This document shows positions 55,762-64,000 of a DNA stretch of 64,000 bases, in pieces. Numbering within the stretch: position 1 is the stretch's first letter; each line of letters starts with the position of its first letter. Position numbers and translations under genes: made by a program. The notes beneath the pieces were generated by a model. That model ran no database searches and was not told where the DNA came from. It was given only the letters and a program-made list of their open reading frames with translations. Source of the DNA: Macrolepiota albuminosa (Eukaryota > Basidiomycota > Agaricomycetes > Agaricales > Agaricaceae); the NCBI GenBank assembly GCA_027475525.1, contig JAMWFC010000038.1, forward strand, positions 62,001 to 126,000, written 5' to 3'.

Positions 55762-56490
55762 ATGCATGCAGATGTATTCACGTTCTGCACAACTTGCGAG
55801 TTGTGCCAATGGGCAAAAGGGGCCAACCGTAAACCGGCTAGCAGGCTGCATTTGCTTTCTGTGCCCATGAAGCCATGGGATTCCATCAGGATGGACTTTG
55901 TTGGCCTGTTTCCCGAGTCCAAGGGGTTCAACTACTTGTGGGTAGTAATATGCAGGATGACAAGTATGGTACACCTGATACCAGTGTGCACTACAATGAA
56001 GGCCTCAGAGCTTTCATGGATTTATTTGAAGGAAATCGTGCAGTTGCATGGTTTGCCTAGCTCGATTGTCAGTGATCGGGATTCAAAGTTCACGTCAAAG
56101 TGGTGGTGGGAGCTCCACACAATGATGGGAGCAAAGCTGCTAATGTCAACATCTTTCCATCTGCAGACGGATGGACAGACGGAGTGAGCAAACTATAATG
56201 TGGCACAGATATTGCACATGGTAGTGCATCCAGACCAGCGGGACTGGGTGAACCGAGTACTCTTGACAGAGTTTGTGATAAATGCTAGCATGTTGGAGAC
56301 AACTGGGTATGCTCCGTTTGAGTTGAATGGGGGGTTCATGCCGTCCATGTTACAGGAGTTGCGTGCTGATGCAGTGGTGCATAAGGGGGTTAAAGACTTT
56401 GCACGGACTGCCCTGGAGAATTTAGCAAATGCGCATGATGCGATCATTGAAGCACGCATGTTTCAATCAAAGTACGCAAATAAGAGGTGA
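55762..56490 (+). pseudogene. Gypsy integrase
   Basis: The zinc-binding end (CTTCELCQWAKG) and core are visible: WDSIRMDFVGLFPESKG (first Asp), YLWVVICRMTSMVHLIP, GLPSSIVSDRDSKFTSKWWW (second Asp), then STSFHLQTDGQTE. A TGA (56185-56187) replaces the Arg that normally follows DGQTE. The frame continues as ANYNVAQILHMVVHPDQRDW, VLLTEFVINASMLETTGYAP and FELNGGFMPS. Confidence 0.9.
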
Positions 56491-56544
56491 GCAGAGGAGC
56501 CATTGTTGGTCGTAGGAGCGCTGGTATATCTATCAACGTGAAAC

Positions 56545-56993
56545 TTGAACCTACTCAAGGGCAGGGTGAGCAAGCTATGCCCAAAGTATATTGGGCCATA
56601 TAAGGTCATACAGGCTGAGCCAAAGACGTCAAACTATGTACTGGAGTTGCCTATGGCGCTACAGGCACGACGTATTGTACCAAAGTTCCATGTATCACTG
56701 CTTCAACCCTTCAGGCCGAATGATGATGCATTGTTCCCTGGACGGGTGGTTCTGGAAGCTTACAACTTTGGGGTGAAGGATGATCAGGAGTGGTTTGTCG
56801 AGGACCTGGTAGGCCATTGGTGAAATGAGGCTGGGGGTCTGGAGTATGAGGTGCGGTGGAGTCTGGGTGATATAACATGGGAGCCGCATCAGGCATGTGC
56901 CAAGTTGGCCACCTTGGATCGGTATTTGGATTTGCATGGCGTGAAGCGCCCTGCGCAGTTGCTGAGGAAGGACAGGGCTTGGAGAGCCATGTG
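56545..56993 (+). pseudogene. Gypsy integrase C-terminus and chromodomain
   Basis: KLCPKYIGPYKVIQAEPKTS, then FHVSLLQPFRPNDDALFPGR is the usual GPY/F region. After a TGA at about 56821 the chromodomain follows (YEVRWSLGDITWEPHQAC, then LDRYLDLHGV), expected for chromoviruses that target heterochromatin. Confidence 0.8.
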
Positions 56994-57044
56994 AATGTGG
57001 TGGATTGTCAGCCAAATGGGGAAGTGCCAATATAAGCAAAGGCA

Positions 57045-57692
57045 GTGTTACAGCTGACTTGGAATTCTCATCTTGTTATTCAATTGTTTGTACACCTCAC
57101 AGCTATGTCTTTGTTGCACCAGGACCAACAATATTTGAGAGATAACCAGAGCTCACAGAGCTCTGGTGGTGGGGGAGAGTTGAGAGAACCGCAGCAACAA
57201 CAAGGGGGTATGGGGAGTTTTTTTGCATACCCCCAGGTGCAGCAGGGTTACGTGCAGGGGCAGATGCCCATGTTCTTTATGCCGATGCCAGTACCCATGG
57301 ATCAGCAGGCAGTGGGGGCAGGATCGAACTGGGGAATGATGATGCCCCAGGGAGCAATGATGTTGCTGGTGCAGCCCTGGCAGCAAATAGGAGGACTGGT
57401 ACAAGGCCAGACACAGAGTGGAGGAAGTCATCAGCCTATGGAGGCTGATGAGGAAGTGAGAGCGAGTAGACTGAGGAAAGAAAGTTCACCTCCGGTAGAA
57501 GGACGACGTAAGGTGCAATATGATAGAGAGGTACCTCAGGGATCCCCCCAGGAGAGGTCACAGGAGGATCGGAGGTTGAGCAGACGAGGCCCACTGGAAG
57601 GGCTGCATCGAGAGGCAAGGCAGCGGTCTTCTGAGCGGGAGACAACTCAGGATAAAGGAAAAGGGAAGAAACGGATGTCAGAAAGGAATTAG
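57045..57692 (+). pseudogene. Gypsy accessory ORF 1 (low complexity)
   Basis: Lies after the chromodomain, where Gypsy elements usually have only the 3' LTR. Encodes 215 residues: a Gln/Gly/Met-rich part (GMGSFFAYPQVQQGYVQGQM, FFMPMPVPMDQ) and an Arg/Glu-rich part (RSQEDRRLSRRGPLEG). No domain is recognisable. It may be the N-terminal section of the next ORF or a separate protein. Confidence 0.5.
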
Positions 57693-57785
57693 TGGCATGA
57701 TGAGCCACAGGCAGAGGCGTTGTGGAGACGGTTGTTACAGGCAGGTCACTGTGTGCCACCCAAAACTGAGTTCCTATGAGATACA

Positions 57786-59956
57786 GTGGCCCAAGTAGTG
57801 GTCACTGGGCTGTTAGACGAGATAGCGCTGCTGCAAGAGCGGCAGCATAATACTATTGCAACCTTTAACAGGGCACTGAAATATTGGGTGGCCACACTCA
57901 AATCTGCCCTGGAGTCAGAACCAAAGAGAACCCAGGCAGATCAATCATGGGCAGAGGATAGCACTCAACCTCGTAAAGGTCGAATAATGAGGGTACTACC
58001 GTTGGAGCAGTGGATAGAGAGAGAGAGTGGGCCGTCAACATCGTCAGAATTGTCCAGACAAGGCTCGGTGAGGAGTGCAATATCTTCGATGCAAGCGCCG
58101 AAGAGGAAAGAGAGGGCAGTGAAGCAGGTGGATGAATTCTTGGTGCAAATGGTGACGTTTGCAGCAGATGTGCCTCAGGGAGCACTGGGAGGAGTTTTGA
58201 GGTTCCAGCCTCCGGTAGAGTATGAATCGCCAGCAGAAAGTTACCCAGAGAAGTGGCTGGACACTGACCCTAGAACAGAGCAAGAGGCAGAGAATGTGGT
58301 GCCTGTAGGTGTACCAATGGGTGTTGCAGGAGAAGCAAAGGTAGCCTATCCCCATGGGGATAGTGAAGATGAGGATGCGAACTATATCAGTTCAAATGAG
58401 GCCACTCCTGACAAGGAGGAGTCAAAGCATGAGCGAGGAGTGCGGGTCGCTCACAATATAAAGAAGAATAAGCGGAGGAAGAACAAACAGGTTGAGTTCG
58501 AAAGGAATAAGCAGAGACAAGCAGAGAAAGCTACGGGGATTATTTCCTTGAGTCTCAGTGTTCGAATATTTGCGGATCACACAGTGGAACGACTTAATTC
58601 CTTCTTCAATAGAGGATTGGACCAGCATTTTTATTATTCGTCTGCAAATAATACTGTGTATGTGGGAACGGAGGCTTGGAATGCCTATGCCCACAAGTCT
58701 AGCCATGTGAGCGGGTATGGTAGTGCAAAAGGAGCCCTCAGTAAGGTAGTGCCTAGAGGGTTCCCCTTGAACTCCCTTCAACTACAAAAGCTGGTGGAAC
58801 TAATTCGCAATCATTACACGCAAGCCGACAACAGGATCACCGGTTATCACTTGTACCAAGAGTTCCGCCGCATGAGCGATGCCTGTGACGTCAGTGCATG
58901 AGACAAGACCATGAAGCTGGTCTTGAACCATAGCAAATATAGCCAGGTGGACCCCCCATTCAAGGCACGCTCAGCGGTGATGAGGATGATGTCCCTTCCT
59001 GTCCCAGACGGGATAGTGCACACAAAGAAGTGGGGGAGCCATCGAAATATGATGCTTGCAGGCATCAGCTTTGAGCAGATTGAGAAGACGCTGGACCTGG
59101 AAAAATGGGCCCAGAATGCACTGTACTTTGGGCGCCCAGGCATGCCTAATGCCATTCCCAGGATCGCATTTGACACTACATATCGCATGCACTGATTAGG
59201 TCCTTGTCCCTCCAGGGCAAGGCTCGCTCGTTGTTTGCCCGGCAAATGGCGCTGGTGTTGGCTCAGCCAGGATTGTACCATGAGGCGGTACAAGACTTTA
59301 ATGCGGCCCATCCCAACGATCTGTTTGTCCCAGCTCCTTGGACGATCATGTCAATTATGACTCCTATCTTCCTAGATGAGGCAGCAGGCACCATTATGGA
59401 AGATGATGTGCTTTGGGTGATGCTTCACAATTGCATTCTCCTGGAGTGGGCTGACCATGCATATACGTATGGTGTGGTGTTTCTCAAACACCAATTTTTC
59501 CACTCTAGTCCAGCAATGCCTCGATACGTTCATGTTGATAATGAATGCCATGTCCGAATGCATTGCTATGGGGTTCTGGCTGCTATACCAGACTGGGATG
59601 GTTGGAGAACACCAACCACTGAAGACATTTACCGCCTTCAGGTACTATTGGCCAAAGAGGAGGATGAGCAGCACCGGTTTTATGCCAACCATGGGCTGCA
59701 TTACTATATTGGGTCAGACCCCAATGTGCATCATCTCTGGAAGAGGCAGGAGCAACATGGACCCCTGCCCACGAGTCGTCCAACTGCAGGCACTGGGCCA
59801 GCACAGGAGTCCGACATGCTGGCAAGGCCACCGGCTTTGGCGCCACCCTCAAGGCCGCCATTAGTTGATGAGCGCATGCAGTCCCCCCAGTTGGAAGACT
59901 ACCTGTCTAGCCTGCCTGAGCCAGTTGCATCGTCTATCGCACCTATCATGGAGTGA
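57786..59956 (+). pseudogene. Gypsy accessory ORF 2, conserved in a second copy
   Basis: Coding-like sequence in three pieces (57786-58901, 58911-59195, 59204-59956), broken by TGA codons near 58901 and 59195. The N-terminus has VTGLLDEIALLQERQHNTIA and an acidic linker. A conserved part follows with DHTVERLNSFF, NNTVYVGTEAW, RITGYHLYQEF, YFGRPGMPNA, LAQPGLYHEAVQDF and LEWADHAYTYGVVFL. The C-terminus is Pro-rich and ends SSIAPIME. I recognise no known domain. A diverged, inverted copy at 62104-64000 shares the same blocks in the same order, showing that it is a real component of these elements. Confidence 0.65.
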
Positions 59957-60013
59957 TCTTGTTGGCCACAGAATTGAGCGTTGCAGACTATACAACAGTC
60001 TGAAAGGGGGGCA

Positions 60014-60265
60014 TGTAACAGGGGGACCTCTTTGATGTCCCTATTCATTATTTACTTTACGCTGCACCCTTAGGGGTGTTGGAAGCATAGCGTACTATAG
60101 GGAAATAATTACAATAGTAATTATTTCCCAATTAATTGACATATAAATTATACTGTATTTACTTGTATTTGGGGTAGATACTTTTTTACTAAACACTACA
60201 TACAGAAAAATCTACCGATTTGGCAGATTCTGTGTCTTGTGTAAGTAAGACAGTAAACTCTTACA
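60014..60265 (+). repeat. Gypsy 3' LTR
   Basis: 252 bp, TGTAACAG...CTCTTACA, followed by ATTAC (60266-60270), which matches the left target-site duplication. Confidence 0.95.
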
Positions 60266-60670
60266 ATTACAGCTAGCCAAAATTATAGTTATACAGTTTA
60301 TTTCAATTGTTTCAAGTGCTACAAATGTACCTCATTGAGGTTTGGAATTTGATTGTCAAAGTAGATGCACACTATATAAAGGGCATTCAATGATACAGAA
60401 TTCAGATATCCAACCCTCCACTAGTGTAAATTGCTGGGTCATGTCAGGGGACTCCTCATCTTTTCCTCATTTCTTTATTTCTTTACTCCTTCACTGTTCT
60501 CTCATCTCACTGCCTTTTCACTGGATATACAGCTGCTCACATAAGCATTGTTTACATATTTTACTATCAGCATCCTATCTCTTTTCTCCCTTCTCTATTC
60601 TCTTATCTTTTTCTCTTAGGCTTGCTGTAATAGAACTGATCTACTACCAGTTACTAACAATTCTTTCACT

Positions 60671-60824
60671 CAAATTATAAAGAGGAAACCCAAAGCTTTT
60701 CAAGACCTGAATCTGAGACATGGACCCTCTCCTGGTAACAGAGTCCCCAAATTATAAAGAGGAAACCCAAAGCTTTTCAAGACCTGAATCTGAGACATGG
60801 ACCCTCTCCTGGTAACAGAGTCCC
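60671..60824. repeat. Perfect 77-bp tandem duplication (number 3)
   Basis: 60671-60747 is repeated at 60748-60824 without mismatch; mismatches on both sides of the match (after one extra matching base). Confidence 0.98.
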
Positions 60825-61921
60825 CCATCATGGCCCCTCTCCTCTCTGGGGTTGTGCCTGAAGATGCTGTGAATTACAACATTCTGGATCCCCAGTCCTA
60901 GTTATCAGCAGAAGTGGAGCTCATTGTACAAGGATTGAATAGGAGCAGCCTGAATGCATCTATCTGGCAACTTGAAGACTTACAAAACTCAATGATGGAA
61001 AAGATCTAGTCAACCTTCAAGTCTTCCCCCCTGTTAGGGACAGCGCTACTACTGCCTTGGCAAGACCACTGGATTATATTATCATCAGATTTAAAGCAGG
61101 TCTAAAAAGAAGACTTAGGCCAGAACTTGGACATTATTTGTTTGAAGCTTATCCAGGCTTCTGAAGGAAATTTAGATGTGGAGTGGAACATTGTGCCAGG
61201 ACATAATAAAGCCAGGATTGTATGGTTCAGAGACAACACCAAAATGGGGGTAGCAAGACTGAGGGATGGCTTAGAAAAATATCCAAAAGAAAACCACATC
61301 AACTATCAAGGGTGCACTACTATTGGCAAGATGGTCTGGTTCTATCTGATTAAGAAAGGAGATGTCAGAGCTTTGAAGGAACACCTGCTGATGATAGAAA
61401 GGAATGAGAGTATAGTGGTAACACCCAAATTCATTCAGTCCAGCTATGCTTTAGAGATCAGAATATAGGTATTGATATGTTTGATGATTTTGAATTCTTT
61501 ATTGGAGGATACATTGAATGTACTTATCAATCTCTAGCAAAACAGGACCATGCTGTATGTCAACAGAGAGTAGAGCTCAATGATACAGTCTATTGTGTTT
61601 TAGTGGAGAACAAAGAGATTGTGGAGAAAATCCTTGAGGACCCCTTCTCTACCTTTGACTCATGCAACCTCCAAACAAGCAAGCCACAATTTCTGTACCA
61701 CTTTAATCAGCAAGAGTATCCAATGTCTTGGCAGAGATCATTGCTGACAAGGGAGTCTGCAGACCAGTGCTTAGATAAGAAAAGATGGGAAGGCTTTGAA
61801 CATAAGACTAATCAATATGCACATATGTAATGAAATTACAGGTTTGAGAGAGCTTAGAGGTCACACTGCACAGAATCAGACCAGTCAGGTCTATTGACTA
61901 TGTAGTTTGACACAAAAATAA

Positions 61922-62045
61922 GCTGCTTTATAAGCAGCATGTAAGTAAGTATTTATATAATGTAAATAAAATTATATTATAATAAATATAATATAATTTT
62001 ATCTAATCCTACTAACTAAAAGCTATGTGGCTGTGGTCACATAGC
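61922..62045. repeat. Cluster of three perfect palindromes
   Basis: 61922-61938 (GCTGCTT/AAGCAGC, 3-nt loop), 61968-62000 (14-bp stem AAAATTATATTATA, 5-nt loop) and 62022-62045 (GCTATGTG/CACATAGC, 8-nt loop). They lie between two oppositely oriented transposon blocks and may mark an element end. Confidence 0.7.
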
Positions 62046-62103
62046 ACATTATGCTACACATTCCCCAATCAGACCAAAGTATAGTCTCAAAGCACCACAA
62101 TGG

Positions 62104-64000
62104 TCAGGCCATTGGTAAGTCAGGAATGGGGGCTATGGAAGAGTCCCCAGGCTCCTGGAATGGATTGGCAGTTGTGTCGTCCATGTCATAGTTGAGGAGG
62201 TCATGGGGGCTATGGAAGAGTCCCCAGGCTCCTGGAATGGATTGGCAGTTGTGTCGTCCATGTCATAGTTGAGGAGGTCATCTTTGAGTGTGGGCTCATG
62301 AGAGGTGCTGCATGGTCCTGCCTGCAGCAGGGAGTTGTCATAGTCTCAGAGTGGGAACAGTGTGAGAGTTGGGTCAATAGTTTGACCTGTTGTTGGTTCT
62401 TTGGGCTCAGGAAGAGCTCCATCAACAGACAGGTAGTGGCACATCCAAAGTTCATGGGCATAGTCCTGCCCAATGTAGAGGTACATTCCATTTCAGAATG
62501 CGTTGTCAAAGGCACAGCAATTGTTCCGCTGCTGGAGCATTAGACATTGACAATTGCCAATGGTGGCCTCACATCACCCATCCCACTCAGCGAGGGACTA
62601 GGGAGTCCCATAATGATCAAGGTGTTGAAGCCTATCATTGTCAATTGCCATGGCTTCCTGCTGAAGCTGGTGGTTGGCAAAGAATATGTGGGCCAAGAAG
62701 GTGACCCCATAGATGTATGCATGGTCAGCTCAGCTGACTGGAATCTGGTTATGAATGAGGACATGTATCATGTCTGAAGTGGTGAAGATGGAGGAAAATG
62801 CCTCCAGAATGTTGACAGGTTGAGCCTCAAAAGTTGGGACTCAGGAATCAAGGGGCTCAAATGGCTGCCTCATAATTACCTTATAGTTGGTGATGGCCTC
62901 CTTGTAAAGGCCAGGCTGCACAAATACGTATGCCAGGTGCCTATGCACCATAGAATTAGACGAGTGGCTGATGCAAATAGCATGTACAAGCACAAACCTG
63001 AAAAGGCTGCACCAATGAATGTGCATGGCACAATCTATAGCCAGACCAGTCCACATGTTGGGCATTCCAGGATGCCCATATAGTAGGGTGTAAGAGCCCA
63101 GGTAGTCCAAAGCAAATGGCTGCTTTAGGTCAGGGGAGTTCAGGCTCACAAAGACCAGTCTCCCATTTTCCTTGCAGTGATAAATCTGCAAAGGAACAAT
63201 CATATGTAGGACTTGCTTCTGCTTCTTAGCACTCACAAAGGGTACTGCAATTGTCCAATATTGGACATCACCAAGTAGTTGGGTCATTGTCCTGTCCCAG
63301 GCAGTAGAGTGACAGTTGAGAGTCACCTGCATGAACTCATTAAGCAGAAGATAGCCTAACTGATGCTGACAAATTGGCATAAACTGGTTGTTAACCAGTG
63401 CATGGAGCTGGCAAAGCTCCCAAGGGTTATGGAGGAATCTCCAAGGTGCAATTTGGTATACCTTGCTGTTGTGGGGCATCTGTGCAACATTGCCTGGTTT
63501 GTTGGCCTCGAAGGCCCTGGCTATGCAGGCTTCTTGCCCAACAAAGATAGTGTTGGTTGATTATGACCAATAGAATTGGGGTGCCGACCCCATGCCAAAG
63601 AATGAGTTCTGGTGCTCAATAGTGTGATCATGGTAAATTACAACACTGAGTGCATTGAGGATGTACCCAATTTCTTCTTCAAGGAGGGCAGCTCCTCATT
63701 TGGCACTTTTCTGCACCTGATGGTCTATCTTAGCCCATTGATTACTATTGTGCTGTTTGTGTGCCATACATTGTGCCACAGTCTTATGTGGCACCAGGAA
63801 TTCCATACGAGCCTTTTTAGGCTCCTCATACTAGTCATTATTGGAGGGTGGTGATGGCAGCCCCTCCAGAACAGAACTCTCTGACCATGAGTCCATTACC
63901 CACACAAAACAAGGATATCAGGCTGGGGGGCCCTCCACCAACACTGCTGGTAAAAAGAACATGTTAGCCCCTGGGGCCCCTTTTGGAGCATCTTTGGGGA
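62104..64000 (-). pseudogene. Inverted, diverged copy of the Gypsy accessory ORF 2
   Basis: Reads right to left and continues beyond the window. Shared blocks with 57786-59956 occur in the same order: DHTIEHQNSFF and NTIFVGQEA (about 63630-63530), QHQLGYLLLNEF (about 63380-63330), YGHPGMPNMW, FVQPGLYKEAITNYKV (about 62930-62880) and ADHAYIYGVTFLAH (about 62720-62680). Stops interrupt it. The 77-bp duplication at 62126-62279 shifts the frame near the end. Without it, the C-terminus reads GDSSIAPIPDLPMA with a stop at 62104-62106, matching the SSIAPI end of copy 1. The sequence is too diverged to be the same element, so it is a related family member. Confidence 0.7.
62126..62279. repeat. Perfect 77-bp tandem duplication (number 4)
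   Basis: 62126-62202 is repeated without mismatch at 62203-62279; the shift-77 match extends two bases further by chance. Confidence 0.98.

Larger units (their letters stand above)
49109..60265 (+). mobile_element. Gypsy (Ty3-type) LTR retrotransposon with accessory ORFs, decayed
   Basis: LTRs at 49109-49616 and 60014-60265 both start TGTAACAGGGGGACC and end AACTCTTACA, and ATTAC is duplicated at 49104-49108 and 60266-60270. A G-rich polypurine tract (GAAAGGGGGGC) precedes the 3' LTR. Internal order: N-terminal gag region, CCHC gag, protease, RT, RNase H, integrase, chromodomain, then two further ORF blocks. About ten differences separate the LTRs over 252 bp, and many stop codons interrupt the genes, so the element is old and immobile. 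Confidence 0.95.
60266..62103 (+). mobile_element. Second decayed retroelement-like region
   Basis: CpG-poor DNA with fragmentary frames: MDPLLVTESPIMAPLLSGVV at about 60797, then LSAEVELIVQGLNRSS, 61127-61468 (GKMVWFYLIKKGDVRALKEH) and 61477-61830 (FDDFEFFIGGYIECTYQSLA). In-frame TAG codons break the series. These may be a Gag-like region of another element, but no domain is recognised. Its limits are unknown. Confidence 0.4.

Overview
The window is nuclear DNA of a filamentous basidiomycete, most likely an Agaricomycete. Genes are broken by many 45-65 nt introns with GTRNGT donors. The gene content is typical of mushrooms: a DUF6593 protein, a 7-TM membrane protein, an F-box-like protein, a truncated cytochrome P450 and a senescence-domain protein. 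Transposable elements are nested and often decayed. No prokaryotic, organellar or rRNA/tRNA gene was seen.

Layout. 1-14.9 kb is gene-dense housekeeping DNA: the C-terminal end of a Ser/Thr kinase, a basic conserved-looking protein, mitochondrial succinyl-CoA:3-ketoacid CoA transferase, mitochondrial DNA polymerase gamma (MIP1), histone acetyltransferase HAT1 and the SMC5/6 kleisin NSE4. 15.1-18.6 kb holds a DUF6593 gene, an unrecognised multi-exon gene and a broken P450. 18.7-28.1 kb is mobile DNA: a Copia-type gag relic, then an apparently full-length LINE (two intact ORFs, 54-nt poly(A), 16-bp target-site duplication). 29.5-48.5 kb returns to genes: a 7-TM protein, an F-box-like gene split by a small LTR element, a senescence-domain protein, an unknown acidic protein, a MIF-like tautomerase, the divergent pair POP7 and eRF1, RAD1, and a WW-HECT ligase relative that has lost its catalytic cysteine. 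48.5-64 kb is decayed retrotransposon DNA: an 11.2-kb Gypsy element with both LTRs, a nested solo LTR and extra ORFs after the chromodomain. A second, inverted and diverged copy of those extra ORFs runs off the right edge.

Two points matter most. First, the window contains four perfect tandem duplications, all with a period of exactly 77 bp, in unrelated contexts (NSE4, an LTR, two transposon regions). This looks like assembly overlap of k=77 rather than biology. Collapsing two of them (NSE4 and the inverted Gypsy accessory ORF) restores a sensible reading frame. Second, the strongest candidate for something little described is the accessory ORF block carried 3' of the Gypsy integrase/chromodomain, present in two diverged copies here. 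The structured 5' UTR and tRNA-like 3' UTR of the LINE are also worth testing.
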